From: Paragorgia papillata
Taxonomy: Eukaryota > Cnidaria > Anthozoa > Scleralcyonacea > Coralliidae
NCBI GenBank assembly: GCA_035771165.1
Contig: JAWNZC010000265.1
Location: 2,072,001-2,136,000, forward strand
Reading direction: 5' to 3'
DNA: 64,000 nt
Part shown: positions 45,291-58,200 of the stretch, in pieces
Numbering within the stretch: the first letter of the stretch is position 1
Layout of the letters: each line of letters opens with the position of its first letter
The notes under the pieces: model-generated
Told to the model about the DNA's origin: nothing
Seen by the model: only the letters and a program-made list of their open reading frames with translations
Database searches by the model: none
Made by a program: the position numbers and the translations under genes

Positions 45291-47475
45291 AAGGCGCCGT
45301 AGTTTCACAAAAGCGCAATTGTTCACATAATTTGCTTGATTCTTCCAAAGACTTCACACGATGTATAAAAACATGCGGCAAGCGCTAGCCATGCTGGCAA
45401 TATCATTGAAACCTTTTGTGCAGTAAAAAAGTAGAGTGCTGCGCAGTCAGATTTTAGGATAGATCAAAGTAAAAGATGGAAAGCTGCCGAGATTAGTTTT
45501 GATAATGAAATACTGAGGTTTTTGAGTTTTTTTTGCAGTAGATGTTTTCTTTCTTTGAAACATGACCCGACTGGCAGAGTTGACACGTTTACATAGCAGA
45601 ACTGAAAGTCCTGTCGTCAAGTAACTGTACGCTACCACCCATATCATATAAACAAAACACGAAAGACAATAAACTAGAATACAGCAACTCTTCTACCGTG
45701 TAGTTGTTAACCATGCTAGAAGCGTTACCTTATACCTCCACGTAAACATAGCCTTGGTGAACAAACGTTATTTTGCACTGTATTATCTTATAGGTCAAAG
45801 TTACACTACACGGGATTCAAATGAAAAATAAAATAAAAACATGCCTTTCTCTTGTGAGTTTGACAAAAAAGAAACATGTTTGTAATTAATGACTGCAAAG
45901 TGGTACGTCCTATAAATCTTTTTATCAAATCATTTCTTATCACATAATGCATTGGGACGACGTAAAAGCAAAATATAAAAATAATTAGATCCATATATTT
46001 GGCAAGCCAATTTCCCGAAGCCTGCAGCTGAAGCACAAGAGATTTAACAGAATGATATACATTATAGACGATCGACTAGCAGAAATTATTGACATTGTCT
46101 ATTGACAAGAAGCAAATATATATTATTATTGTTAAAGTGTCTATTTTACCTGTAGGGATTTTACTCTTTCTTCTAAAAGCTCATCCCTACTTCGACGTCA
46201 CTTCCTGTAAGTAGTTACCAAATTTGACAGCAAAAAAATCAATGAATATGAAGTTTTGGAATGACAAGATTTATAAGTGATTTGAAACTTTGCATGGCAA
46301 TGTTTTGCAAACTAGCACATGCCTTGCTCTGAAGAAGTCCTGAGCTGACCCAAGACGAAAGCTTATCAAAATAAAATACTTTTCTTCACATCGTTATACC
46401 GTAAATTTATTATAATGACAAGATTTATTGCAATTTTGTTGAGGAGAACCCAAAGATTACGAATATGTAAAATGCCCCACTTTAATAACAAGATGAAAAA
46501 TCTGACTGTCCCAGATTTTTCATCTTTTTCATTCAAATTCCTTCATCAGAGTAAAATGTGATAAAATAAAGTGCTGATCAACAGAGATTACATATGCCAA
46601 AAAGGTTGCGTAGGTAAAAATGAGCTAATTAAATGTTCGGCGGTGGAAAAAAACTAATAATTATTGAGATGTAAACGTGTATATAGCACGTCTATTACAA
46701 ATTAGAATAATTTTGCTCCAGCTCTAAACATTGCGTAGTAACTAAAGCCCCTATTAATCGATAAGAGAAGTAACTAAGTTCAAAATTCGCAGAGTTATCC
46801 ATGTACATGTTAAAAGTAGAAGTTTTTCATAAGATTATATATGTTTATTTTTGAAGTATATTTTCTACTTAATTATTTGAAACCAGCTAGCAAAAATTAA
46901 ACAACACTATTAGAACTTTAAAATGAGAAGTTGTTAAAGTCTCGTATCCTCAAGAAAGTTAATACCATCTCTGTCTGTTTGTCTCTCTCGCTCCTAGCTC
47001 GATCTGTTATAATGATCTGGTGCGATAAATTTCCGTCACTAGTCACACTACTGCGACGGTTCTACGAAACTAAAAACATATCAACCATTTGTAAAACAAT
47101 CTAAGAGCATGCCCAAATACCCAATTGGTAAATCAGTTTGAAGTTGCTAGTATATATGGTAATTACTGTATCAAGTTGTCGTGAAATGAAAACGAACAAT
47201 CAGTTTATGATTGGTCTTAGAACAATTTTACAGTGATTAAATCAGTTTTGTATATTTCTACTACACTACTGAACTTAATTAACACATAAGAGTCAACACG
47301 CATTCTTTAAAGCGTTTTTAGTGTTAGGAAGGCGTCAAGCTCTTTTCACGCCAACGCTTTTCACAACAATATATATCTGATTGACTTTGTTATTCATTAT
47401 TTATTGGTCGCGACAGATAGCGATCGTGAGGTATATAGTTCAAGGACAATCTCTAATAGTGTATAACGCACCTGC
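45291..47475. other. non-coding stretch
   Basis: AT-rich, no supported gene. At 46496-46545 a hairpin (GATGAAAAATCTG / CAGATTTTTCATC) is visible. Confidence 0.45.
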
Positions 47476-47514
47476 TTGCTTACACCCCTTACATTACCCG
47501 CGATTATATATGCG

Positions 47515-47700
47515 TTGTTGCACATATTACCTGCACCCACCTCAAACATTGTCAAGCAACAAAATTTCGTTGTTGCACGTCTACTTTTTTCAACAAATTT
47601 TTCCAACTTGCACCAAAATTTTGTTGCGTGGCAATGTTTAAGGTGGGTGGTAATACGTGCAACAACGCTATTCAACCTGCAACGCAACAAAGTTGCGCGT
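47515..47700. repeat. foldback of the TTGCAACAA type
   Basis: The arms contain GTTGTTGCACATATTACC...CACCTCAAACATTG and the inverse CAATGTTTAAGGTGGGTGGTAATACGTGCAACAAC. The middle is CAACAAAATTTCGTTG. A related sequence lies at 51715-51865. Confidence 0.6.
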
Positions 47701-47869
47701 GACGATTTTATCCCCCCTCGGGCGACCTCCTCGAGTTACAATTGTTTTTTATTACGCCAAGTACTCTTCTGTGGTACTTTGTAAGAGCAATTGAAGATTT
47801 GTTTGTTATTAATTTGTTTTAATATACTTTATTAGACAGTTTCTTTATGTAATGTAAAATACAGTTTCG

Positions 47870-47956
47870 TTAATAAGACCACCGTCGGGTCAAAATAATG
47901 TGGTCGTAATAACGAGGTGGTCGTATTAACGGGTCGTATGGCGGGGTTCCACTGTA
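47870..47956 (-). mobile_element. solo end of a pogo/Tc1-like transposon
   Basis: On the minus strand it begins TA-CAGTGGAACCCCGCCATACG, the CAGTGGAACC terminus typical of pogo/Tigger-type elements, followed by repeats of ACGACCAC. Only one end is present. Confidence 0.4.
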
Positions 47957-48196
47957 TATGAAAAAGTCCACGCCATGCGTCATTATTACACAGCACTTTA
48001 TACACTAACAGTAAAGCACTTCACACTTGGCACAGCACTTTATACAGCACTTTACACTTGGCTCTATATAAGTCATTTGCATGTGTATTGAGAACGTAAT
48101 TGACGTTTAAAGTTAAATGCCATAATCTCAGTGATAAGGAAATGCGACACAGATACTCTCGCTCAAGCTGCCAAGATTTTATCAGGGAAACGCTGG

Positions 48197-48315
48197 TATA
48201 TAAGTCTTTCAAAAACGTACGCATCAACGAGTTTTACGAGCGAATATAATATCGTTTCATACACATACCTCGTTGGTCAACAATTCTAAGAGAAAGCACA
48301 GTTTTTCAAGAAAAT
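48197..48315 (+). promoter_or_regulatory. promoter and non-coding exon 1 of peptide gene 4
   Basis: TATATAAG at 48197-48204 and an estimated start near 48227. The exon ends with AAAAT|GTAAGTG (GT at 48316-48317). With the acceptor AG at 50339-50340 the intron is about 2.0 kb and holds several repeats. Confidence 0.5.
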
Positions 48316-48491
48316 GTAAGTGTTTCAAGAATTATTACTTTTAAAATAAGTTTAGATATATTGTCTTATTTGAGATATATATTGCAACCGACCAAGATAT
48401 AGTCATATATATATATATATTAGTTATAATCATTTAAGAGGCAAGTTTTGCGAGTGGCATCAAGTTGATCACTTGATGACTAAAGTCGTCT

Positions 48492-48812
48492 ACGACTTTG
48501 CAATATTGATACGCGACATTGCAATTTTAATTGGCGAACGCCAATTTTGACTTGCAAACGCTTTATCACAATTCCTCGACAGGTTGCTTAAAATATTGGT
48601 TTTAAACATCGAACAACACATAAATGTGATGTTATACTTGAAGGTAATATTGGCTCTAACTTTATGTAGAATTTCGTATATATCCAAAGTTTGGCATTTA
48701 AAACGGTGTTTTAGGCCAACCCGTCGAGGAATCGTGATAAAGCGTTTGCAGGTTGCTGATTGAATCCATCAATAAAAATTGCAATGTTGCGTATCAATAT
48801 TGCAAAGTCGCA
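48492..48812. mobile_element. MITE-like inverted repeat in the gene 4 intron
   Basis: ACTTTGCAATATTGATACGC at the left mirrors GCGTATCAATATTGCAAAGT at the right. ACGCTTTATCACAATTCCTC mirrors GAGGAATCGTGATAAAGCGT. The arms are about 95 nt. Confidence 0.75.
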
Positions 48813-48837
48813 CGCAAGAGAACAACCGGCTTGACTA

Positions 48838-48870
48838 TACATACATACATACACACATACATACATATAT
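48838..48870. repeat. ACAT microsatellite
   Basis: About eight ACAT/ACAC units. Confidence 0.85.
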
Positions 48871-49435
48871 ACAAAATATATACAAAATGTTTGTTCATGT
48901 TTTAAATAGTACTTAAAACATATATATGTTGGACAAAATGTTTGTTCTTGTTTTAAACAGTATTTAAAACATGAGCAGCAGTGTTTTATCATATTTAAAA
49001 CACGAGGCGATAGCCGGCTTAAAAAACTATCCATATAATAAGCACATATAGAAATCAATTTTGAAAATTGAAGTTGTCTGAGCCGCAAAATCGAAGAAAA
49101 AGTTCATCGAAAATAGCGAGCGTGTCTCTATCACATCTAGAGACACGTCATGGTCATGATTTTCCTTTGTGTTTTCCTCATGAATTATTGAGTTTTTAAT
49201 TTGAAGGCCTATTAAAGGACGGTAGAAGAAATTATAAAGTGAAAGAAGTGAATTACTGGTAAAAAAAAACAAGGAGAAAAATACATTAATTTATCGTTTC
49301 AAGACTATTTTAAAGAATACATGCAGTAAGAAACATTCACTAGATCCTCTTCAATGCGTGGCATCAATTAGAATGATAAACTGTTTTACTCAAATAAAAA
49401 AAAAGTGTCTTAACTTTAGTTGTCAACATTAATTA

Positions 49436-49489
49436 ACACAAAAAAACCCCGGTATTGTTGAGTCAACAATGCTGTTTTTTTGTGTTAAT
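49436..49489. repeat. short perfect hairpin
   Basis: ACACAAAAAAACCCCG / TGTTTTTTTGTGTTAAT arms with TTGTTGAGTCAACAA at the centre. Confidence 0.6.
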
Positions 49490-49904
49490 ATATCTTTACT
49501 GAAAATGTTGCCATTAAGTCCTTAAAACTGCGAACATTAAGATGTTTTAAGATAAAGCTTCAAAGAATATGGAACACATCAGTTGAGATAGTACCAATAA
49601 TCTTCGTCTGTGAGCGCTAGAAGCAATAAGCAGCAATCTGCAGAAATATCTCTAGAAGTAAAATATTACTCAAATATTACTAACATTAGGAAAAGTTAGA
49701 TCTAAAAAACAGTGCTATTGAAAACAGCAAACATCTTAAGGAGACATCTAGGAGTCTAAGAAATTCAATATCCCAACTTCAAGGATCAACCTGCCATTTG
49801 TTAATGATCCTTAAGACTAAAGCATATCAAAAGCACCGCAGGTTGACATATTACTGTAATGTATGTATTATGGAACGGAGTACAGCTAAGACGAAGTGTT
49901 AATC

Positions 49905-49990
49905 TTACAGAAAGGAAAACCCGGAGAATTCAGTAAAACTCCTCGAAGTACGGGAGACCATTTAACAACTTTATTCAAATGACTCTCAAA
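49905..49990 (+). repeat. SINE body fragment related to the 5S SINE
   Basis: GGAAAACCCGGAGAATTCAG, then CCTCGAAGTACGGGAGACCA, resembles the non-5S body of the element at 18321-18645. The 5S head is missing. Confidence 0.4.
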
Positions 49991-50039
49991 AAAATATGAA
50001 GTTATTTCCAATTGACATTCGACTGATGTTTGATGATTA

Positions 50040-50124
50040 CAACTACCAGAATGCATGCTTTGCTAGTATCCTCTATTTATTAGCACTAGAAAACTGGCAA
50101 AGCAATGAAAGCATTCTGGTAGTC
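50040..50124. repeat. hairpin
   Basis: AACTACCAGAATGCATGCTTTG pairs with CAATGAAAGCATTCTGGTAGT. Confidence 0.6.
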
Positions 50125-50356
50125 AAACAAATCAGATCAAATCAAATCAACTTTATTTTGTCAGGGTGATTACGTCAGTTCATAATTGGAACTGGTATCA
50201 ATGTTAGCCTGTAGTTGCATGTAGTCACCCAACACCATGATCGTACATCATTGTGCAAATGGTCTATTGAACAACCACACAATTTAATTTAACCCAAACA
50301 ACCGGCCAGTATCCGTTTAATGTGACATGTTTTTTTTTAGGTTTAGAGAATCTAAA

Positions 50357-50659
50357 ATGTGTAACACACCACGACATTTTCTGGTATGCCTTTTGTTGCT
50401 ATTTATGGTGAAATATTCCTTTGAGAAAAGTCTTAGTTTAAATGAAAAAGCCAGACTTGCAAATCCTAATTCCAAAAGTCTACAGTATATACGGCAGGAG
50501 AAAAAACATCTTCGATATTACCTTGTACCAAGTGAGTTACCAGATTGGTGGGGACGTCGAGAGATTATTGGAAAAATTGAGAACGAACAGCAAAAAAGAC
50601 AAAAAGTCCCTGGATGGTGGGGACGACGAGAGATTATTGAAGAAAACAAGAACATGTGA
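50357..50659 (+). CDS. putative neuropeptide precursor 4 with two WWamide-type peptides
   Basis: A 100-residue secreted precursor. The ATG at 50357 follows a splice acceptor (TTTTTTTTTAG) by 16 bases. An in-frame ATG upstream lies within the intron tract, so it is not used. Residues 1-21 form a signal sequence (HFLVCLLLLFMV core). A charged spacer leads to VPSELPDWWGRREIIG (57-72) and, after KIENEQQ, to KRQKVPGWWGRREIIE (80-95). Both copies end Trp-Trp-Gly-Arg-Arg, so amidated products are predicted: one ending LPDWW-amide, and a Lys-Arg-bounded QKVPGWW-amide that could cyclise its Gln. Pro near the N-terminus is typical of GLWamide peptides. The GRREII that follows is identical in both copies at protein level and nearly so in DNA, so the second peptide arose by internal duplication. 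I do not know a described WWamide precursor of this form. Confidence 0.75.
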   Translation: MCNTPRHFLVCLLLLFMVKYSFEKSLSLNEKARLANPNSKSLQYIRQEKKHLRYYLVPSELPDWWGRREIIGKIENEQQKRQKVPGWWGRREIIEENKNM

Positions 50660-50979
50660 GCAAAATGTTTGATCGGAAAAGTGAATGATTATAAAAATGA
50701 ATGACTGTAGTAACTATTGTTTTGACATGTCTAAAACCTAGATAGTATATTATTCATTATTAAACAGTCTCTTAAATTAATAATAGATTTAAAACAATAA
50801 ATTTAAAAAATAAAAAGTATTCTTAAACTGATAGCAAATGGTGTGCTTCTGCGCGGGGAAGTTGAATCGAAGAACCTCCGGAAAATTTTTGAAAATAGTG
50901 TTCCTGAAATAAAACACAATTTCCTGCATTTCGAGAGCATCTTTGAACAAAATGACACAGGTCTTAAACCATGTGTTTT
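50660..50979. other. 3' region of peptide gene 4
   Basis: AATAAA signals occur at about 50794-50810. No gene recognised. Confidence 0.4.
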
Positions 50980-51258
50980 AAAGCTACGGTGCATTCCACT
51001 CCGTTCTGCGCACGATCCGATATCTTGTTTTTGCATGAGCCTCACAAACAAGACATTCGAAGATAATTACATGAAGTACTCAGCTCAGTGTAAACCGTTC
51101 GGAGCAACATGGCAGAAAACCAAGCGTTTCAGTCTGCGAGGATATCTCTTCGGATTTCTTCTGGTTCTTCTAAAAATGTTTTGTTTCGAGTACAAGTAAT
51201 GAAGAAGAAGCAAGAAAAGCTTACAATCTTGAATGAGCCGCATACATGCATGCAGTAA
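50980..51258 (+). mobile_element. family M element copy 2 with short coding-like frame
   Basis: It matches the reverse complement of 10698-11010 over CCGTTCTGCGCA, GATAATTACATGAAGTACTC, AACATGGCAGAAAACCAAGC and AAAAATGTTTTGTTT. The far TIR is lost. From ATG at 51109 a 49-codon frame reads MAENQAFQSARISLRISSGS, then KNVLFRVQVM and EKLTILNE, ending at 51256-51258. The same frame is recognisable in copy 1 despite a 4-base length difference, so the element may contain a captured first exon. The parent gene is not recognised. Confidence 0.6.
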
Positions 51259-52239
51259 AAGTACTTGCCAGTTCCGACGCGCTCTCAACATAGCCTAGCT
51301 GTCACTGACATTTGACTGCTATTTAATACCATATTTCGCTCGTGGACTACCATAAGTTTCGCACATTGTTGCTTGAAGCTAACTTTGTTTTCTTAGAAGA
51401 AGGTCATCCATTTCTGTTTGGCAACGCACAGTCAGTTGTCAGTTTTTAATATACTGACGAAGCTCGATCAGACAATTGTTGGCCATATAAATTGCCTCGT
51501 CTAAATATGAAATCGTCCATGCAACGACCATTAATTTGCTTTCAAAAACTTTTATCATCATTCCAAAAACGTCTAGTACATCACAATTAAGAATTGACTA
51601 CGATTCATACTTAAAATACTTACTAAATTTGTATAAGCTTTCTCTTGCTGAATATTCCACTCCTTGAATATCTCGCTTCATGGCGTTCATGCTGTCATAG
51701 TTGGATGGGTGCTACTTTTTGCTGCAACTTGCTGCAACAAAGTTCACATGTATAAGTTGCTGAACGTGTAACACCCTCTTTGCAACTTGCGAGTTGTTTT
51801 TTTCATGGGTAAATTTGTTGCAAGTTGCAAGAAAATCGCATCGTGTAACAACGCCTTAAGATTTCGGCGAGTACTATAAATAAACCTTTAAAATAGAACT
51901 CGTACGTTTCAACTCTTTTTGTTTTTCATAGTCATTAATGGCATACGATATTTTCACTGTTTTTTTTCTTTCACTAGCAAAAAGTATCATATGTGCATGC
52001 ATGCGTTTTCGCTGACAAGCCTATCCCAGCGTTATCTTAAAAACTCGCTTGTGGCAACATCTTACTAACGTTTTCTTAGCTGTATAAGCTCGTAGAAAAA
52101 AACCAGAGAAGACAAATATAATCAACAACAACTTCCTCATGGATAATTCTAGCAAATAAAAGTGGGTGGGCAAGTTGATTCTGTAATAAGTGTACGCGAT
52201 TTAATGTACTTGTTGTAAATAGAAATTATGAAGCACTCT
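51259..52239. other. non-coding stretch
   Basis: Contains a TTGCAAC-type foldback fragment at 51715-51865 related to 47515-47700. No gene recognised. Confidence 0.45.
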
Positions 52240-52900
52240 ACGGGGCTATATTAAGTACTTATTAACCGAGTGCGAGGTCTGTACGGGAAAGTATTTTCCT
52301 TTATGGAAGGAATTTTCTTTTATGGAAGGAGCGAGGTTTGTGCGATAAAACCGAAGACAAAATTTATACTTTCCTGTAGAGACCGAGCAAACGAAGTTTA
52401 TAAGGAATTTATTATATGGCTATTGGTTCATTTTATTTTAAGTTTTGAGCGTTGTTTTTGTCTTCGGAGCATGCTTTTTACCTTACCTGTTAACTTTTTC
52501 GTGTCACCTCTTGGTCTTGTTGTTTACACCAGTTCGGCTTTTATTTGTCGTGTTTTTAGATAAACAGCTTTAAAGAAAACCAGCAGTAATGTTCCAACAC
52601 ATTTTATTGTTCAGAATATTTGAATAAAGATACCCAGTTCTCTTTTATTTGTATTCAAATCAATTCAGAAATGTTCTCGCCAAAACTTACAGGGCCGAGA
52701 AAAAAGCGTATTGACCGGTCGGTCAATATCGTAAAATCCCGACCTCACGGGAACCAATCAGCATGCGTTGTTTTGCGTACGGACTGGAAATCAAACCCAG
52801 CCATATAAGAAGTATAGGTTAGTGACCGAAACCGAGGTCACTACGCTGGTTATTAACCCCGAGGGCCGCAGGTCCGAGGGTAATAATAACGATATTTTTC
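52240..52900. repeat. diverged relatives of the GGTCTGTACGGGAAA MITE
   Basis: TATTAACCGAGTGCGAGGTC, GTCTGTACGGGAAAGTATTT, and later TTATTATATGGCTATTGG, CAGCCATATAAGAAG and AACCCCGAGGGCCGCAGGTC match that family in rearranged order. GACCGAAACCGAGGTCACTA recurs inverted at about 62325-62355. Open frames here are by-products. Confidence 0.5.
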
Positions 52901-53593
52901 GTTATTTAGCCAAAAAATGGTATTCTAGATGCATATGTAGTTGTAGACTTTCTCAAAGTCCTTTTCAAACATTTTTGACCTTTCGACATTTTTGACCTTT
53001 CGACATTTTTGACCTTTCGGTTCCTCGTTGAAAGGGACTTTTCCCACCTGCAGCGCGCCAAAATTCACCGGTCAATTTTTCGACCGGTGACGTAATTCGG
53101 ATCCACAGTATCTAATATCCGTGATTTAACATTCTTTGGAAGTTGGAGTTGAACAACTCTTGAAAACGTTTTAGTAGGGGTAGAACCACTTTCCATTGCA
53201 TGTACGACAACCCGAAACACGTCAAAACAGGGCGATGTACGTTTCAGCGATTTCCCGCCAGAATATTTAATTAGATTCAAAAACATGCAAGCGAAACAAG
53301 TCCGTCTCTTTCCTCCCGCTTTTCCGCTCTCCCGCCTTTCCGCTCGCCGGCCTTTCCACCGGCCCGCAAAAACTAGCGCTAAGAGGCGGACTTGTAGCAA
53401 GTCTAATGTAGTTGCTGCCGACCGAAGGGTAGCCTCCTTCGCAGACGTTCTTATGGCTCGCTTACCTCCCCAAACTAACGTCTGCTCACCCGAGAGCTAC
53501 ATTCCATTCCCTTTGTGTACATGGACCAATGAAATCACACCATTGTCGTGCTAAATAATTAAAGCCGTGCTGGGCCAGTGTTATGTGTAATTT
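52901..53593. other. non-coding, locally GC-richer stretch
   Basis: It has three tandem GACCTTTCGACATTTTT units (52978-53020), a CCGGTCAATTTTTCGACCGG palindrome at 53069, and a hairpin-prone block at 53430-53500. Frames on both strands at 53065-53554 lack domains. Confidence 0.4.
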
Positions 53594-53935
53594 GTTTAGT
53601 CGAAAGCTAGTATTTTGAAAAGTTTAGCCTAGAACTTCACGGAATTTACGAAGAATATTGTTTTGATTATGTTCTTGCTGCCTATGCAAACAAATAAGCG
53701 TGACAGTCAGTGTAAAGCGTAAGAGCGTTGAGAGAAATTGAAGATTGTAAACAAACGCTCAAAGGTGTTAACGGTTTTATAGTGTCTGAAGCGACTGCCC
53801 GAATTAGTTTACTTGAAAGCTAATATTTCGCTTACTATAGCTCAGAGCTTTACAAAATTTACGAAGAATGGTATTATGAATATGTTCTTGCTGGTCGTGT
53901 AAATAAATCTGTGCGAAAAGTTTTAAAAAAGCTAG
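53594..53935. repeat. two diverged direct repeats upstream of the KDZ gene
   Basis: CGAAAGCTAGTATTTTG...TTTACGAAGAATATTG...TATGTTCTTGCTG (53600-53690) recurs as TGAAAGCTAATATTTCG...TTTACGAAGAATGGTA...TATGTTCTTGCTG (53812-53905). These could be subterminal repeats of the KDZ transposon or part of its promoter. Confidence 0.4.
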
Positions 53936-55230
53936 AAGTGTCGGCGAAATCTGTATCTAGTGGATAATAAATTTTACGGGGATGTCTGGCCATGTCTGGC
54001 TAGCAACCTCAATGTTATTCAGCTTCATATTCCATGCAGTGGCGCTTTTAACTTTATTTCATGTACATGTATTCATATTGCGATTCACAGTTACAACATT
54101 ATCTTATTGACTCCATTTACGCAAAATTTTTACTAAATTTTAAGCAATAGTTTTCGAAATATTGGTTCAAACTTCAAACATTGAAACGGCAGCTCAAGGT
54201 CGGAGGTCAGGTTTCCAGATATTGGAAGTCTGGCTCTGATTGGTCAACAATTGGAAAGGAATTCACTGCTCGGGTAAGCAGCCGGTAGTTGAGGGGAGTG
54301 AGAACGAACCCGAACTGACGGCTGCGAAGGCACCCGATTCGCACCTCATTACAGGTATATTAAGAGGATTTCATTGTATCTCATTACACGCATATAAGTG
54401 CTAATAGTAGATCTACTGGATCTACTGGCAGTTGATTAATTAAATTGGTACCCAGTCGAGACCACTGATCTGGTCGAGACGCGTGTTGGAACACGGTTCT
54501 GAACGGTTTCGAACATGGACAGCTTCCTTTTTAGTTCTTTTACATTTTATTTAATAAATTAAGGCGAAATTGTTGACGCAGTGTAAGTAATTTTTCTTAT
54601 TTTATATTTCTGTTATATTTCTGTGTGATTTCTTCTTTAATATAGTATTATATTTATATATTATATTATTATACTATGTGTCTGTGTCTGTGACTCTGAC
54701 AGTATTAATATTTGTATTATAATACTAGTGATATTGTTATACTTAATACTTATATTATTATCAAGTTGATTTAAACATGTATATTAATAATTCATGACTT
54801 CCATGCATTACTAGGAACCTTTGGTACCGTACCGTACGTATGAAATAGATTGTACTGTAGTATGAAATTAAAATGAAACATTTCGTGCGAATAGCATTCA
54901 CATTAAATGTGTCTTAACTCTTTCCTATCCGAATTGGTCTTTAGTATTTTATTCTGGCTAACGCCAGACAATTTTATTCACCTCTGGGGAAGCCCTCGGA
55001 CAGGAATGAGTTAACGATGAATGTTTATTTTCCTGTATTTTAAAAAGGAATATGTTTCATATGGGCTAGCCTAGGTTGTTGTCAAACTAGCAGTATTTCA
55101 ACCGATTTCAATATAAATGCACCTTGAACTCTGAACAGAACCTATATCCTGGCTAGCCCTTTGTCTTTGTTTTAGTATCAATGAATGCTCAGTACTGGGC
55201 TTTGTATATATATAATAATTCTATGTATTT
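53936..55230. other. non-coding stretch before the KDZ gene
   Basis: AT-rich. No exon is recognised. It may contain the promoter or 5' untranslated exons of the transposase gene. Confidence 0.35.
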
Positions 55231-58200
55231 ATGTTGCTTAGGGGACGTAAAAAAGCCACAACAATTTCATACAAGGTTGTAGAATATAGAGGTGGCCGAG
55301 TCCATAGAAGATCCAGGCTTTCTTTACCTATCCAAGTGTCACTAGGGGGAATTCCCTCTACTTCTGCCCAAGGCACTCCTGGAGATGGAGTCTTAGTTGC
55401 ATGTCACAATGAGCATGATGATGATGATGAAGACCACGAGTTTCAGTCAGAAGAATCTAGTTCTGTTCCTGACATGCCTCAGTTTGGAAGACAGTCCCTG
55501 GTTAAGAAACGTGTAAGGCAATATAGGCAAAGGAAACAAACTGAGATGGAGGCATGGGCTGATATCAGAGAAAAAATGTTAGAGAAATATGTAAGGACTG
55601 AGGCTCTACCAAGTGAAACTATATGCTGCATTAGTCACTGCTCAAGGAAAGCTGAGTGTAGGTGTAAAGAGTGTGGTATTGTGAACTTGATGTGCACAGA
55701 GTGCTGCTCAGAAATACATGAAACATCTCTGCATGTACCGGAAATATGGAAGGTAATTTTGAATCCAAATTGCACAAACACACTCACACACTCCCTCACT
55801 TCTTACTCGACTCACAAGCTTGTATGCTCACAATTACTCACTCATCCATACTAGCTCACTCACTCACTGATCATGCTCACTCACTCACTCGCTACTTCAC
55901 TCACTCATGCTTACTCACACATTCGATCACTTACTCATTCACTCTTAGGTTGGACTTAATTGTATGTTCATTACTCAATTTTTATTATTTTATATATTTT
56001 TTAAACTTGACCAAGGAAAGTGGATTTGAGTTATTCACTTTTGAGAGAGGTGTATGGAGAAAGAAAAATTATGAAGAATTACATGGTTATGTAGAACATA
56101 TTGTTGCTGTTAATTCATCTGGTAAGAATTTTCTATACAATATCTGCACTAAAAATATTTAATATTGATCCAGTGATGTGTTAAATTTATTTAATACTAC
56201 TTTAACTGTTTTCAGTTTTATTAGTTTCACTCTCACTGTTATATTTTTAGAATTAAACTAATTATTCTGATACATTATGTTATATATAATTGCTTAATTT
56301 TATATAAATGCAGTGAAATAAAAATAGTGTGCTCCGTAGGTAGTGTGGAAACAATCGAAATATAGTGAGGTTAGATATACTGCCAAAACAGAGAATGTAG
56401 GAGTCTAACGTTTCGAGCAAAGGCCCTCTCTGACGAAGGCCTTCACTCAAAACGTTAGAGTGTTAGACTCCTACATTCTCTGTTTCAGCAGTAATATCTA
56501 ACCTTACTATATTTCGATTGTTAATTTTATATAGATGTGTATTAGTGACTGTATTTGTATTGTATTGTCAGTACTCACTGTACACTAGCTGTAGTGTAGT
56601 GTAGTGTAATATATAGTGTAGTGTAGTGTAGTGTAGTGTAGTGTAGTGTAATATATAGTGTAGTGTAGTGTAGTGTAGTGTAGTGTAGTGTAGTGTAGTG
56701 TAGTGTAGTGTAGCATAGTGTGGTGTACATGGTTTAGTGTGGTGTCACGGTGTGGTGTAAGTCTATTATGTATTTTATTGTGTGCAGAGCTAGTATATGT
56801 TTATTGTAACTAAGTTTCTATGGTTGTCTGAATGTTTGATTCACTTGACATGTGTGTATTAATTCCCCCCGATATACGTGTATGGGGACATTTTTCTGGT
56901 ATTATAGCCAGAATAAAATTATTAGTTGGCCACAGTAATGGGTTATTAATCAAAATACACATCTTGAAATTAGTGAAGTAGGAAAATAAGGAAAACCAGT
57001 TATATATGGTGCCATGCATATATATAACTGGTTTTTCTTATTTTTCTAAAGGGTGCATGTCACTTTTATCACAGACTTCTAGATCTATCAGCTCTCAGGC
57101 ATTTTGGTGAACTGAAACTTCACACCAATAAGAAAATAAATAATATTTTTCTACATTCTGGTTTCTCCAACCAGACCCTTTCCAGTTGATCAAATCCACC
57201 CCTCACTGCCACTGTAGAATTGTGTGTACATTTACTGTCGTGGCAATAGAAGCGTTCCTAAAATATTGTTGCAATACATTGCTCAAGTTGAACAATTCAT
57301 TTCATAAGATTCATTGACAACTTCCTGTTTTGAATTATCTTTTGAATTTGATTGGTGTTTGGCAAATAATCCTGTTTCTTATTGGTTATTTAAAAACCAG
57401 AAACCAATCAAATTAAAAACAGGAAGTTAGCAATAATTTTCATCAAATGAATTGATAAACTTGAGGAATATATTGCTTAAACGTGGGGAACAGTGAGTTT
57501 ATTTTAAATTACGTACCGAATTTTTTTATAGTAACCGTGATAGAGAAATATTTTATTTTCTCAATTGATATTAAAAATATATAATTGTGCCTTACAGAAT
57601 ATCCAATGCTGTGTTTTTGCTGCAGTATTTAAAAGAGACAAATACAGGGCAAGATCTGCACATTAACTTTATGTATGACATAGCTTGTACGTTGGAGTCG
57701 CATCTGAAGGTTAGTTTAACTTTTTAACTTATTTGTTAATATTCTAGATAGGTAGGTAGGTAGGTAGGTAGGTAGGTAGGTAGGTAGGTAGGTAGGTAGG
57801 TAGGTAGGTAGGTAGGTAGGTAGGTAGGTAGGTAGGTAGGTAGGTAGGTAGGTAGGTAGGTAGGTAGGTAGGTAGGTAGGTAGGTAGGTAGGTAGGTAGG
57901 TAGGTAGGTAGGTAGGTAGGTAGGTAGGTAGGTAGGTAGGTAGGTAGGTAGGCAGGTAGGCAGGCAGGCAGGCAGGTAGGTAGGTAGGTAGGTTGGTAGG
58001 TAACGAATTTGTAAATTTATGTCTAGTTTTTTTCTATTTTACTCGTTTAGAGTACTAATCAAGCAAATTTGTTGGAAGGTGTGAGGCTTGCTATTCCAAC
58101 ATTCCATGTGTATGGCCATAAACTCAAATGCCAGGTTGATATGTTCATGAATAGGTCTATTTTGATAGTTTTTATCAACTTTTGTCTAGTAAATAGAGTT

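Noticed and set aside
55855..56015. Continuation of a frame with repeated CACTCACT translated as His/Ser/Leu
   Set aside because: It is intronic simple sequence between a clear donor (55752) and acceptor (56015).
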